64,000 nucleotides of DNA from Flavobacterium hibernum (GCF_000832125.1 NZ_JPRK01000015.1:124001-188000); one strand, 5' to 3'; counted from the first letter of the stretch, positions 9,106 to 18,362 are shown. Numbers and translations: made by a program. The notes: generated from the sequence alone by a model not told the origin.

Positions 9106-9633
9106 ATGAAATCAAAATTTATTGCAATTGCCCTTTTGTTATCCTTATCACTAACCTCTTGTAGTGCTGTTGATGATTTATTGAGTTTTACTATCTCTAA
9201 TGAGACATCGATAAAAATAAAAAGTACATCACCAATCAATTTGCCATCAGAAATAATTACTCCGGATGTTACAACCAATTCATCGGCAGAATTTCAAAAC
9301 AATAAAACCAAGGCAAGTTTGGTAAAAGATGTAAAATTGAGATCTTTAAAATTATCGATTAGTGATCCTGCAGACAAAACGTTTACTTTTTTAAAATCAG
9401 TTCATTTATATATATCTACAACCGATTCTGACGAATTAGAATTGGCGTATCAAGACAATGTAAACGCAACAACAAATGAGATTGATTTAATTTGTACAGA
9501 TAAAAAACTAGATCAATACATAAAGGCCGATAAGTATAAAATTAGAACTAAAGTTACTTTAAAAGAAACGCTTACCAAAGATGTAACCGTAAAAGCAGAT
9601 ATGAAGTTTAGAGTAACTGCGGATCCTTTCTAA
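9106..9633 (+). CDS. Lipoprotein of unknown function
   Basis: 175 residues. The N-terminus MKSKFIAIALLLSLSLTSC is a lipoprotein signal with the modified cysteine at position 19. The rest is a beta-rich, Thr/Ser/Lys-rich domain with no motif I recognise (repeated strands such as LRSLKLSISDP and YKIRTKVTLKE). It is predicted to be attached to a membrane by lipid, in the periplasm or at the outer membrane. It stands alone between two copies of the same palindromic repeat, with the unknown exported protein at 9727-10440 convergent to it. No function can be assigned. Confidence 0.8.
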   Translation: MKSKFIAIALLLSLSLTSCSAVDDLLSFTISNETSIKIKSTSPINLPSEIITPDVTTNSSAEFQNNKTKASLVKDVKLRSLKLSISDPADKTFTFLKSVHLYISTTDSDELELAYQDNVNATTNEIDLICTDKKLDQYIKADKYKIRTKVTLKETLTKDVTVKADMKFRVTADPF

Positions 9634-9644
9634 AAAAGTTACAA

Positions 9645-9722
9645 AGTAACAAAGCGACAAAGGTTCAGAGGGAAAAGTATTAAAACTTTGTTCCTCTGAA
9701 CCTTTGTCGCTTTGAATCTCTA
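9645..9722. repeat. Palindromic element, CAAAGGTTCAGAGG family, copy 2
   Basis: Left arm GCGACAAAGGTTCAGAGG (about 9653-9670) and right arm CCTCTGAACCTTTGTCGC (about 9695-9712) are exact reverse complements around a variable centre. It fills the gap between two convergent genes, so it may also terminate transcription. Confidence 0.8.
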
Positions 9723-9726
9723 AGAA

Positions 9727-10440
9727 TTACTCCTTTGTAACAATAATAGATGCCTTAAATCCAGCGGCAAGATTATCCCAATAGTCATTGGTTACTAATT
9801 GTCCTTTATCATCGTAAACCTGAATTTCGGCAGTATTTCCACCTAAGGTTCCGATATTTAGAGCTTCAAAATCTAGTTTATTAAAACCATCTACCAACAC
9901 AATTTTGACATCTTTAAAATTAGCCTCTAAAAACAGTTGGTCTCTTATTACTTTATCATTTGAAGATACTTTTACTAAATCGCCGTCAATTGCACCAAAA
10001 TCACGGAATTTGACAATAAAGTATTGCGATTTTGTTCTAAAATCTCCTAATGAAATATTTCTTTTTACTAAAGTTCCACGTCCTTCTTTTAAGCCTGCAT
10101 CTTTTAGAGCTTTATTTAAATCTTTTTCCATTTTAGGCACAAAACGATCACCAGGATTAGCAAAATCTGTTTCTGTAGACATGGTAAATTTGCTTTTCTC
10201 AACGCCAATTTGCAATTGAGACTTTGGGGTAATTGTCGTATTATCAAAAACATTAGGCGTTTTAATACTCGGAATATCTAAGTTATCTGCTTGTGGATCT
10301 TTTACTTCCGGAATAGGTGTCTTTTTGGGTTTTGCACCAAATTTTGGAGCTGCAATGGGCTTGAATTTTGTACCAAATTCAGTCTGTGCTGATACTGTGA
10401 CAGCAGTAAAAAATAATATGAAAAATAAAATTTGCTTCAT
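9727..10440 (-). CDS. Exported protein of unknown function
   Basis: 237 residues with a signal peptide (about 1-18, ending VSAQ). A Pro/Lys-rich segment (about 25-75, with PKFGAKPKKTPIPEVKDP) precedes a folded C-terminal region of beta character (about 120-237). I do not recognise a domain. Similar exported proteins of this length are common and uncharacterised in Flavobacteria. The gene is transcribed away from the DnaJ gene, across a 305-base gap. No catalytic motif is visible. Confidence 0.8.
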   Translation of the reverse strand: MKQILFFILFFTAVTVSAQTEFGTKFKPIAAPKFGAKPKKTPIPEVKDPQADNLDIPSIKTPNVFDNTTITPKSQLQIGVEKSKFTMSTETDFANPGDRFVPKMEKDLNKALKDAGLKEGRGTLVKRNISLGDFRTKSQYFIVKFRDFGAIDGDLVKVSSNDKVIRDQLFLEANFKDVKIVLVDGFNKLDFEALNIGTLGGNTAEIQVYDDKGQLVTNDYWDNLAAGFKASIIVTKE

Positions 10441-10745
10441 TGAAAAAATATTATCGAATGGGCTTTTATAACTTTTATAAAATCAGAGTATAGCATCACA
10501 AAAATAGCATAATTTAGTTAGGCGCTACAACTTTAAGACTATTATAACAATATATTAGGCTAATTTTTGGAATCAAAAAACCTGCCAAAAATACGATCTG
10601 AAAATTTAAAAGAAGTAATCTCTTAAAAAAAACGGAAAACTCAAAACGAGAGATTTATCTTAAAAAAGCTGACATCATTTTGATAATTAATAAGTTATTC
10701 CTAACTTCAATATTTTAATTTACCTTTATTAAAAAATACAAGCAA
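10441..10745. other. Divergent promoter region without a gene
   Basis: This 305-base gap separates the unknown exported protein (-) from the DnaJ gene (+). The only element I can point to is a near-consensus -7 box TACCTTTA at 10721-10728, 18 bases before the DnaJ ATG. No repeat or hairpin stands out. Confidence 0.4.
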
Positions 10746-11663
10746 ATGGACTACATTGACTATTATAAAGTATTAGAAATTACGAAATCGGCAACGGAGG
10801 CCGAAATCAAAAAAGCTTATCGAAAATTAGCTCGAAAGTATCATCCTGATTTGAATCCGAATGACAAAGAAGCCGAGAAAAAATTCAAAGAAATAAACGA
10901 AGCCAACGAAGTTTTAAGCAATCCTGAAAATCGTAAAAAATATGATAAATACGGGAAAGACTGGAAACATGCTGATGAGTTCGAAAAAGCTGGTTATGAC
11001 CCAAATCAGCAACAATACTCCAGACAACAGCAAGGAGGTCAAAGTTATTCTGATTTTGGAGGAGATTTTTCTGGAAGTGATTTTTCTGATTTCTTTAATT
11101 CGATGTATGGTTCTGCCGGAAGAAGTTCAAGAGGAAAAGCCAAATACAGAGGACAAGATTTTAATGCTGAATTGCAATTAGACCTTAAATCAGCCTACAC
11201 GACCCACAAGCAAAACCTGAGCGTAAACGGTAAGAATATCAGAATCACGATTCCTGCCGGTGTAGAAAATGGTCAGATTATAAAAATTCCAAATCATGGT
11301 GCGCCTGGTGCAAATGGAGGTCCAAATGGCGATTTGTACATCACATTTATAGTCGATAATGATCCTGATTTTAAACGTGAAGGCAATAATTTATATGCCG
11401 ATGTCGATTTGGATTTGTATACTGCTATTTTGGGCGGAGAGATTTATGTAAATACTTTTGATGGAAAAGTAAAAATAAAAGTCGCACCCGAAACTCAACC
11501 CGGAACGAAAGTAAAGCTAAAAGGAAAAGGATTTCCGGTATACAAAAAAGAGAATCAATTTGGTGATTTGTATATCACATATACATTAAAAATTCCGACT
11601 AAATTATCCCCAAAAGAAAAAGAATTATTTGAAGAATTAGCTAAATTAAGAAAACATGAATAG
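10746..11663 (+). CDS. cbpA: DnaJ-family co-chaperone, CbpA type
   Basis: 305 residues. A J domain occupies residues 4-70 with the HPD motif at 33-35, which stimulates the DnaK ATPase. A Gly/Ser/Gln-rich linker follows (about 80-130), then two C-terminal beta-barrel substrate-binding domains (about 135-300, with FNAELQLDLKSAY and GDLYITYTLKIP). The CxxCxGxG zinc finger is absent, which places it with class II/CbpA co-chaperones rather than DnaJ. The last 8 bases overlap the CbpM-like gene, so the two are translationally coupled. It acts in cytoplasmic protein folding or nucleoid-associated stress response. Confidence 0.92.
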   Translation: MDYIDYYKVLEITKSATEAEIKKAYRKLARKYHPDLNPNDKEAEKKFKEINEANEVLSNPENRKKYDKYGKDWKHADEFEKAGYDPNQQQYSRQQQGGQSYSDFGGDFSGSDFSDFFNSMYGSAGRSSRGKAKYRGQDFNAELQLDLKSAYTTHKQNLSVNGKNIRITIPAGVENGQIIKIPNHGAPGANGGPNGDLYITFIVDNDPDFKREGNNLYADVDLDLYTAILGGEIYVNTFDGKVKIKVAPETQPGTKVKLKGKGFPVYKKENQFGDLYITYTLKIPTKLSPKEKELFEELAKLRKHE

Positions 11664-11961
11664 TAACGACTTAATTCAAATAAAACAGTTTTGTTTGTAT
11701 CACGAAATTGACAATTCGTTTATAACACAATTGCATAATTATGGTTTGGTAAAAATTGTAATTCTCGAAGAAGATGAATATTTTCAACCGGAACAATTAC
11801 CTGCTGTCGAAAAAATGATTCGCTTACATTATGATCTCAAAATCAATTTTGAAGGCATTGATGTTATCGCAAATCTATTAACTAAGATCGAAGCATTACA
11901 ACAAAATCTGACGACAACCCAAAACAAACTAAGACTTTACGAACAGTTTCAAATTAAATAA
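11656..11961 (+). CDS. cbpM: CbpM-like chaperone modulator
   Basis: 101 residues. The protein begins with a short helical region around a small MerR-like fold (FCLYHEIDNSFITQLHNYGLV), then the LPAVEKMIRLHYDLKINFEGIDVI block. It ends in a coiled coil (TKIEALQQNLTTTQNKLRLYEQFQ). This is the CbpM/MerR-like modulator that binds the J domain and inhibits CbpA. The 8-base overlap with the co-chaperone gene is the typical arrangement. Confidence 0.88.
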   Translation: MNSNDLIQIKQFCLYHEIDNSFITQLHNYGLVKIVILEEDEYFQPEQLPAVEKMIRLHYDLKINFEGIDVIANLLTKIEALQQNLTTTQNKLRLYEQFQIK

Positions 11962-11978
11962 AAGCAGAGTATTTTTTC

Positions 11979-12154
11979 GCCACAGATTTCACAGATTAAA
12001 ATGATTTATGCTGCAATTATTTGCCAGGAATTTTACAATTTTACGTGAATCAAAATGGTGGATATTGGTATAATTGCTTCGCATGTTCGCTATCGCTCGG
12101 GTCGTAGCAAAAAGCACTTCAAATAAAATCATTTTAATCTGTGAAATCTGTGGC
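11979..12154. repeat. Long palindromic element, CCACAGATT family
   Basis: The 368-base gap between CbpM and RidA contains no gene. Arm GCCACAGATTTCACAGATTA from 11979 is repeated as an exact reverse complement ending at 12154. The ~110-base centre is unrelated between copies and contains a GC-richer stretch around 12085-12115. A related copy is at 12719-12837. Confidence 0.85.
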
Positions 12155-12329
12155 AAAAGAGAAAAACATCCTTATTAGATACTCAAAATATCACAAAAAA
12201 GAAAGATTTACAAAGTGATTTCAAACTAATTACATCCTTTTTCATTTCCATATTTTATAAATTGCAGCGAAATTAACGAACCCGAATTTGTTTTTAACAA
12301 TGTAAAAACAATTCAAAAAAACATATAAA

Positions 12330-12713
12330 ATGAAAAGAGAAAACATCTTAACAGGATCACCTTGGGAGGACAAAATGGGATATTGCCGTGCAGTAAGAAT
12401 TGGCAATATTATCGAAGTTTCTGGAACTGTAGCTATTGTTGATGGAGAAAAAGTAAAAGCCGATGACGCTTATGCTCAAACTTATAATATATTAGAACGC
12501 GTTGAAAAAGTTTTAGAAGATTTGAATGTAGGAATGAAAGATGTTATTAGAACGCGCATTTTCACTACTAATATTTCGACTTTTGAAGAAGTAGCAAGAG
12601 CACACTCAGCATTTTTTAAAGATGTAAAACCTACAACTGGATTTTACGAAATCAGCAAATTAGTTGCTCCCGAATATTTAGTTGAAATTGAATTTACGGC
12701 TGTTGTACAATAA
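12330..12713 (+). CDS. RidA/YjgF family protein
   Basis: 127 residues. The family features are present: GNIIEVSGTVAIVDG near the N-terminus, a central helix (YNILERVEKVLEDL), VIRTRIFTTNIS and the C-terminal EYLVEIEFTAVV. Members with the conserved Arg of the IRTRIF segment deaminate reactive enamine/imine intermediates from amino-acid metabolism; other members differ in substrate. It is a cytoplasmic trimer by family knowledge. The gene stands alone between two palindromic repeats, so context gives no further clue. Confidence 0.9.
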   Translation: MKRENILTGSPWEDKMGYCRAVRIGNIIEVSGTVAIVDGEKVKADDAYAQTYNILERVEKVLEDLNVGMKDVIRTRIFTTNISTFEEVARAHSAFFKDVKPTTGFYEISKLVAPEYLVEIEFTAVVQ

Positions 12714-12718
12714 TTTTT

Positions 12719-12837
12719 CAGCCACAAATTCACAAATTATTTTTTAGCCACAGATTTAAGGAATTAAAAAAGATTATTTTTGTTTAAATCTTTAAAATTA
12801 AAACTCGTTTTTATTCGTGAATTCGTGGCTAAAAAAT
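12719..12837. repeat. Palindromic element, CCACAGATT family, second copy
   Basis: AGCCACAAATTCACAAATTA at the left pairs with the TGAATTCGTGGCT arm at 12815-12830. A nested AGCCACAGATTTAA lies at 12748. It fills the RidA-ClC gap. Confidence 0.75.
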
Positions 12838-12848
12838 TAAGTTAATTA

Positions 12849-14081
12849 ATGGCTTTTCAAAACCTAAAACAAATACTACTCACTATTTTCAAATGGATTG
12901 TCATTTGTATTTCAATAGGTATTTTATCCGGATCTGCTTCCGCATTTTTCTTAGTTTCTTTAGAGTGGGTTACGCAATTTAGAATTCACCACGACTGGAT
13001 TATCTGGCTTTTGCCTTTTGGCGGATTATTAGTTGGATTGAGTTATTATTATTGGGGCGAATCTGTTGTAAAAGGCAATAATTTACTACTCGAAGAATAC
13101 GAAAAACCCAAGAAAGTTATTCCATTTAAAATGGCTCCTTTAGTACTTTTAGGAACCTTACTTACTCATTTATTTGGAGGTTCTGCCGGTCGCGAAGGCA
13201 CAGCGGTACAAATGGGTGGCGCAATTGCCGATCAGTTCACTAAACTTTTCAATTTAGACAATTCCGAACGCAAAATATTAATTATTCTAGGAATTAGTGC
13301 TGGTTTTGCATCGGTTTTTGGAACTCCCTTGGCAGGCGCTATTTTTGCTCTTGAAGTTTTATATTTTAGTAAAATAAAACTTAAAAGCATTATTTTATCT
13401 TTTGTAGTCGCTTATACTGCTTATTTTACTGTAGAATTTTGGCAAATAAAACATACACATTATAGCATTCCTGTTGTTCCCGAAGTTAGTTTTAGTAGTT
13501 TATTTTACACTATATTTTTAGGTCTTTTATCTGGTTTGGCTGCTTTATTATTTGCAAGAAGCACCCATTTTTGGAGTTCTCTTTTTTCGAATATTAAATA
13601 TCCTCCATTACGACCTTTTATTGGAGGAATCATTTTAGCTATTGCATTTGCTGGTTTTGGATTCACACAATTTTCTGGTCTTGGTGTTCCTTTTATTGTT
13701 GACTCCTTTAATCACCCAAATGCATGGTATGATTTTCTTCTTAAAATTCTCTTTACTGGATTTACTTTAGGTGCCGGTTTTAAAGGAGGTGAAGTAACAC
13801 CGTTGTTTTTTATTGGAGCAGCTTTGGGTAGTGCGTTATTTCTCATAATTCCGTTGCCAATTGCTTTTTTAGCAGGTTTAGGTTTTGTCGCAGTATTCTC
13901 TGGTGCCACCCACACTCCTATCGCTTGTACAGTTATGGGAATGGAACTTTTTGGAATCCAACCCGGAATTTTCATTGCTATTGCCTGCACAATTGCATAC
14001 TTTTCGTCTGGTTCTGTTGGAATTTACAAATCACAAATTGTAAAAGGAGCTAAATATAAATTGTATCAAAAGTGGCTTTAA
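12849..14081 (+). CDS. ClC-family chloride channel or H+/Cl- antiporter
   Basis: 410 residues with about ten hydrophobic membrane segments. The selectivity-filter motif GGSAGREG is at residues 110-117, and a second family block GAGFKGGEVTPLFFIGAALG is near residue 310. The later FSGATHTPIACTVMGME segment matches the third signature. No C-terminal CBS domains are present, so it is a short bacterial ClC. Whether it acts as channel or antiporter depends on glutamate gating; the E in GREG is present. It probably works in the inner membrane for ion or pH homeostasis. Confidence 0.9.
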   Translation: MAFQNLKQILLTIFKWIVICISIGILSGSASAFFLVSLEWVTQFRIHHDWIIWLLPFGGLLVGLSYYYWGESVVKGNNLLLEEYEKPKKVIPFKMAPLVLLGTLLTHLFGGSAGREGTAVQMGGAIADQFTKLFNLDNSERKILIILGISAGFASVFGTPLAGAIFALEVLYFSKIKLKSIILSFVVAYTAYFTVEFWQIKHTHYSIPVVPEVSFSSLFYTIFLGLLSGLAALLFARSTHFWSSLFSNIKYPPLRPFIGGIILAIAFAGFGFTQFSGLGVPFIVDSFNHPNAWYDFLLKILFTGFTLGAGFKGGEVTPLFFIGAALGSALFLIIPLPIAFLAGLGFVAVFSGATHTPIACTVMGMELFGIQPGIFIAIACTIAYFSSGSVGIYKSQIVKGAKYKLYQKWL

Positions 14082-14084
14082 TTT

Positions 14085-14320
14085 AGTTTTTAGTCACAGT
14101 CAACAGTCTCACTTTTCACCAAAACTTCAAATTGATTGCTTCTAAAGAACTTAAACGTACCGACATAAAAAATCCGTTTAAATCTGTATGTTCGCACTAG
14201 CGAATCCGTTTTATCTGTACATGTTTTTTTTATTTTCAAAATCAATACAATTTCAAATACTAAAAACCACAACTAAGAACTGTGACTGTGATTGAAAACT
14301 GTAAACTGTGACTAAAAACT
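14085..14320. repeat. Inverted repeat with TGTGACTG tandem units
   Basis: AGTTTTTAGTCACAG (14085-14099) is the exact reverse complement of 14306-14320. Inside, CTGTGACTGTGATTG-like units repeat several times around 14275-14335. This fills most of the 324-base gap. A -7-like TAAATTCG lies at about 14391-14398, just before the NrnA-like gene. Confidence 0.65.
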
Positions 14321-14405
14321 CAGACTGCGACTGCGAACTTATAAAAGTGTGTTAATCTGTAAAATGATTTCAACATTACATTAAAAAAATGTAAATTCGC
14401 ACACT

Positions 14406-15410
14406 ATGAAAATACAAGATATTCAAGCGATACAATTATTACTCGCTACCCCAAAAAAAATTGCCATTATCCCACATAGAGGCCCTGATGGCGATGCTAT
14501 GGGCTCAACCTTAGCTTTATACCACTTTTTATTAAAAAACAATCACCAGCCAACTGTGATTGCACCAAACGATTTTCCTGATTTCTTAGCTTGGCTTCCA
14601 GGTTCTGAAACCGTAAAAATATTTGAAAAAGACACTGAAAATTGCACCAAGATCTTACAAGAAGCAGAGTTAATTTTCACACTCGATTTTAATGCTTTTC
14701 ATCGTACTGGCGAAATGGAACATACGCTAGCCAAACTAACTGCTCCATTTATCATGATTGATCATCATCAAAAACCGGATGATTATGCAGCTTATATGTA
14801 CTCAGATACTTCATTTGGATCTACTTGCGAAATGGTCTATAATTTTATTTCATTTTTAGACAAAAAAGAAGATTTAGATAAAACAATTGCAACTTGCATT
14901 TATACTGGAATTTTAACGGATTCGGGGTCGTTTCGTTTTCCGGGAACCACAGGAAATACGCATCGAATTATTGCCGAATTAATTGATCTAGGTGTTGAAA
15001 ATACTCAAATTCCTGTTTTATTATTTGATAACAGCTCTTATAGCCGTTTACAATTATTAGGTCGCGCTTTACAGAATTTAAAAATTCTTGAAGCACACAA
15101 AACATCTTACACTTCACTTACGCAAGATGAGTTGGATTCTTTTAATTATGTAAAAGGTGATACTGAAGGAATTGTTAATTATGGCCTAAGCATAAAAGGT
15201 ATTGTTTTTACTGCTATTTTTATCGAAAATAAAGACGAGAAAATCATTAAAATATCGTTCCGTTCGCAAGGCGGATTTGACGTAAATCAGTTTGCTAGAG
15301 ATCACTTTAACGGTGGTGGACATAGTAATGCAGCTGGCGGACGATCTGATGTTTCGATGGAAGAAACCTTGAAAAAATTTGAAGATTTAGTCACTAAACT
15401 AAAAATATAA
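14406..15410 (+). CDS. DHH-family phosphoesterase, NrnA-like
   Basis: 334 residues. The N-terminal DHH domain has IIPHRGPDGDAMGS (metal-binding His and Asp), a DFNAFHR segment and the namesake DHH in IMIDHHQKPDD. The C-terminal DHHA1 domain has GGGHSNAAGG. NrnA-type enzymes degrade short oligoribonucleotides and dephosphorylate 3'-phosphoadenosine 5'-phosphate in the cytoplasm. It is the first gene of a tight four-gene run: 7 bases to gldI, then 17 and 38 bases to two peptidyl-prolyl isomerases. The assignment to nanoRNase versus pAp phosphatase is family knowledge. Confidence 0.92.
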   Translation: MKIQDIQAIQLLLATPKKIAIIPHRGPDGDAMGSTLALYHFLLKNNHQPTVIAPNDFPDFLAWLPGSETVKIFEKDTENCTKILQEAELIFTLDFNAFHRTGEMEHTLAKLTAPFIMIDHHQKPDDYAAYMYSDTSFGSTCEMVYNFISFLDKKEDLDKTIATCIYTGILTDSGSFRFPGTTGNTHRIIAELIDLGVENTQIPVLLFDNSSYSRLQLLGRALQNLKILEAHKTSYTSLTQDELDSFNYVKGDTEGIVNYGLSIKGIVFTAIFIENKDEKIIKISFRSQGGFDVNQFARDHFNGGGHSNAAGGRSDVSMEETLKKFEDLVTKLKI

Positions 15411-15417
15411 TTCAATT

Positions 15418-16059
15418 ATGAACTACTTAAAACTAAGCATTTGCGCCCTACTTTTTGCTGTTTTATTTGTTAGCTGTAAACAGCACGAAGAAGCCAGAAG
15501 ACCTATTTCTCAGGCTTCAGGTACTTTTATGAAAAAATCAGTTGACAGAAATAAAAAGTTAGTAGCTAATGAAGAAGATGTCATCAAAAAAATAATCAAA
15601 AATAACCCTAAAGCAAAATATTACGCTACAAGAAAAGGTTATTGGTTTACTTATGATGAAAAAAGCACAACCGAAACGGCATCACCTCGAAAAGGAGATA
15701 TTGCTTATTTTAATTTAGAAGTAAAAGACATCAACGGAAAAATTATTTATTCTGAAGCTGATCTTGGTCCACAAACTTATTATGTTGATAAGCAAGACAT
15801 CATGATGGGATTGCGTGACGGAATTAAGTATATGAAAAAAAATGAAACGGTTACTTTCTTGTTTCCGTCTCACATTGCTTACGGATATCATGGAGACAAT
15901 AAAAAAATAGGAACTAATCAGCCTTTAATCTGTACTGTTACACTTCGTAATTTTGTTCCAGATCCAGCAGCAAAACCAGCACCACTAGTTGGTCAAACGC
16001 CAAAAACGATTACTCCAAAAGCTCCTGTTCAAACTAAAAAAGATACAATAAACCCATAA
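15418..16059 (+). CDS. gldI: Gliding motility lipoprotein GldI (FKBP-type)
   Basis: 213 residues. The signal peptide ends in VLFVSC with lipidated Cys20. A FKBP-like peptidyl-prolyl isomerase domain occupies about residues 85-180 (KGDIAYFNLEVKDINGK, VTFLFPSHIAYGY). A Pro/Lys-rich tail follows. It resembles GldI, a lipoprotein required for gliding and T9SS function in Flavobacterium, probably by folding secreted or motility proteins in the periplasm. It sits directly in front of two further isomerase genes and behind the NrnA-like gene, the arrangement known for gldI. Confidence 0.92.
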   Translation: MNYLKLSICALLFAVLFVSCKQHEEARRPISQASGTFMKKSVDRNKKLVANEEDVIKKIIKNNPKAKYYATRKGYWFTYDEKSTTETASPRKGDIAYFNLEVKDINGKIIYSEADLGPQTYYVDKQDIMMGLRDGIKYMKKNETVTFLFPSHIAYGYHGDNKKIGTNQPLICTVTLRNFVPDPAAKPAPLVGQTPKTITPKAPVQTKKDTINP

Positions 16060-16076
16060 AAAACAACATTTTAAAA

Positions 16077-17153
16077 ATGAAAAAAAGTATTTTATTATTG
16101 CTATTAGCCGTTGGCTCATTTTATTCTTGTAAAAACGAACACAGCAACTTGCCTGATGGTTTATATGCCGACATTGAAACTAATAAAGGACATATTATTG
16201 TTGAATTAGACTATAAAAAAGCTCCTGTTACTGTAGCTAATTTTGTAACCTTAGCCGAAGGTAAAAATGAATTTGTAACAAAAGATTATTTAAAAGGTAA
16301 ACCATTTTATGATGGTCTAAAATTTCATAGAGTTATTGACGGTTTCATGATTCAAACGGGAGATCCTGAAGGAACTGGTTCTGGAGATACCGGATATAAA
16401 TTTAAAGATGAAATTTCAGATTTAAGATTTGATAAAGGTGGTGTATTAGCAATGGCTAATAACGGACCTGGAACAAACAGCAGTCAGTTTTTTATCACAC
16501 ACGTTGAAACTCCATGGTTAGACGGGAAACACACTATTTTTGGTCATGTTGTTGAAAAAGGTCAGGAAGTAGTAAACCAAATCAAACAAGATGATAAAGT
16601 TCTTTCTGTAAAAATTATCAGAAATGGCGAAGCTGCTAAAAAGTTTGATGCTGTTAAAGTATTTCACGACTACTTTTCGGAAATAGCAAAAGATCAAAGT
16701 AAGATTGCAGGAGTTCAAGCAGAAAAAGTTGCTTATTTTGCATCTGTAAAACCAAAAACAACTAAAACAAGTTCAGGTTTACAATTTTTAATTACTGAAA
16801 AAGGAACAGGCAAAAAACCTGCAACAGGAACTCAATTATACATTCATTACTCAGGTTTCTTAGAAAACGGAACTTTGTTTGATTCAAGCGTAGAAGAAGT
16901 AAATAAAGCGTTTGGTAAATTTGATGCAGCAAGAGCAGAACAAAAAGGTTACCAGCCAATTCCATTTCAAGCTGGTCGTAAAGACGGTATGATTCCGGGA
17001 TTTATTGAAGGAATCGAACAACTTTCATTTGGAGATAAAGCAATTTTATTTATTCCATCTCATTTAGCTTACGGACCAACTGGTGCCGGAGATGCAATTC
17101 CACCAAATGCTAATATTATTTTCGAAATTCAATTATTAGAAAAGCCACAATAA
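16077..17153 (+). CDS. Fused cyclophilin-FKBP peptidyl-prolyl isomerase, lipoprotein
   Basis: 358 residues. The signal ends in FYSC (Cys18), predicting lipid attachment. A cyclophilin domain (about 28-195) shows FYDGLKFHRVIDGFMIQTGD and the NGPGTNSSQFFI catalytic region. A FKBP domain (about 235-358) shows YIHYSGFLENGTLFDSS and IPSHLAYGPTGAG. Both folds catalyse proline isomerisation, so this is a double-headed periplasmic foldase. It is followed 38 bases later by a paralogue with the same architecture and preceded by gldI. Confidence 0.92.
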   Translation: MKKSILLLLLAVGSFYSCKNEHSNLPDGLYADIETNKGHIIVELDYKKAPVTVANFVTLAEGKNEFVTKDYLKGKPFYDGLKFHRVIDGFMIQTGDPEGTGSGDTGYKFKDEISDLRFDKGGVLAMANNGPGTNSSQFFITHVETPWLDGKHTIFGHVVEKGQEVVNQIKQDDKVLSVKIIRNGEAAKKFDAVKVFHDYFSEIAKDQSKIAGVQAEKVAYFASVKPKTTKTSSGLQFLITEKGTGKKPATGTQLYIHYSGFLENGTLFDSSVEEVNKAFGKFDAARAEQKGYQPIPFQAGRKDGMIPGFIEGIEQLSFGDKAILFIPSHLAYGPTGAGDAIPPNANIIFEIQLLEKPQ

Positions 17154-17191
17154 TTTTTTAAAAGTTCAACATAGACATAAATTCGGAACTC

Positions 17192-18334
17192 ATGAAGTTT
17201 AAATTTTTATTTTTATTTTGCTTGGCAGTAGTCAATATCCAAGCCCAAACAACAAAAAAACCAGTTGCTAAACCAAAAGCTCCTGCAACAAAAGCAGTAA
17301 CAAAATCAACTTCTCAAGCAGATCCTAATGATGGTATCTTTGCAACAATTTCAACAACAAAAGGTGATATCGTTCTATCTTTAGAATACGTAAAAACACC
17401 CGTTACTGCAGCTAATTTTATTTCTTTGGCAGAAGGTAAAAATCCTAATGTAAAAGTGGAAAGATTGAAAGGAAAACCATTTTACGATGGTTTAAAATTT
17501 CATAGAGTTATCAATGACTTTATGATTCAGGGAGGAGATCCGGACGGAAATGGTTCTGGAGGTCCAGGATATTCGTTTAAAGATGAATTTGTCGAAGAAT
17601 TAAAATTCGAAAAAGGTGGCGTTCTTGCAATGGCTAATTCTGGTCCTGCTACAAACGGAAGCCAATTCTTTATCACACACAAAGAAACTCCTTGGTTAAA
17701 CGGAAAGCACACTATTTTTGGTCATGTGGTTTCAGGAATGGACAATGTCAATAAAATTGTTCAGGATGATATTATGACAAAAATTACCATTACTCGTAAA
17801 GGTGCAGCGGCTAAAAAATTTGATGCCGTAAAAGTTTTGGCTGATGATGCTAAGAAACAAGATGCAAAAAAAGCAGAAGCTCAAAAAGTAATAACTCAAA
17901 AAGCAGCTTATTTTGCCGCTACTAAAGCTAAAGCAACCACAACTGCATCTGGTTTAAAATATGTTATCACACAAAAAGGAAGTGGTGTTAAAGGTGCTGA
18001 GGGATCTAATATTTATTTCCATTACGCTGGATACTTTGAAGACGGAAAACTTTTTGACAGCAGTATGGCTAACGTAGCCAAAGCTTACGGTCAATATGAT
18101 GCAAATCGTGATGCTCAAAAAGGATATCAGGCTTTTTCTTTTGCAGTGGGTAAAAAAGACGGTATGATTCCTGGTTTCCTTGAAGCTCTGGATATGATGA
18201 CTGATGGTGAAAAAGCAATATTCTTTCTTCCATCAAATTTAGCATACGGCGAAAAAGGTGCAGGAAATGTTATTCCTCCAAAAACAACTTTGGTTTTTGA
18301 AATTGAAACGTACAAAGAGCAACCTACAAAGTAG
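17192..18334 (+). CDS. Fused cyclophilin-FKBP peptidyl-prolyl isomerase, periplasmic paralogue
   Basis: 380 residues and the same cyclophilin-plus-FKBP layout as the gene before it: FYDGLKFHRVINDFMIQGGD and ATNGSQFFI in the first domain, YFHYAGYFEDGKLFDSS and LPSNLAYGEKGAG in the second. It differs by a cleavable signal peptide (ending IQAQ) and a Lys/Ala/Thr-rich linker, so it should be soluble in the periplasm instead of lipid-anchored. The pair arose by tandem duplication. A strong terminator follows, closing the four-gene run. Confidence 0.92.
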   Translation: MKFKFLFLFCLAVVNIQAQTTKKPVAKPKAPATKAVTKSTSQADPNDGIFATISTTKGDIVLSLEYVKTPVTAANFISLAEGKNPNVKVERLKGKPFYDGLKFHRVINDFMIQGGDPDGNGSGGPGYSFKDEFVEELKFEKGGVLAMANSGPATNGSQFFITHKETPWLNGKHTIFGHVVSGMDNVNKIVQDDIMTKITITRKGAAAKKFDAVKVLADDAKKQDAKKAEAQKVITQKAAYFAATKAKATTTASGLKYVITQKGSGVKGAEGSNIYFHYAGYFEDGKLFDSSMANVAKAYGQYDANRDAQKGYQAFSFAVGKKDGMIPGFLEALDMMTDGEKAIFFLPSNLAYGEKGAGNVIPPKTTLVFEIETYKEQPTK

Positions 18335-18362
18335 TTTTTAAATTCTTTACTGACATAAAATG

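Noticed and set aside
14090..14272. Small ORF after the ClC gene
   Set aside because: It overlaps an inverted repeat with TGTGACTG units and lacks any protein-like composition.
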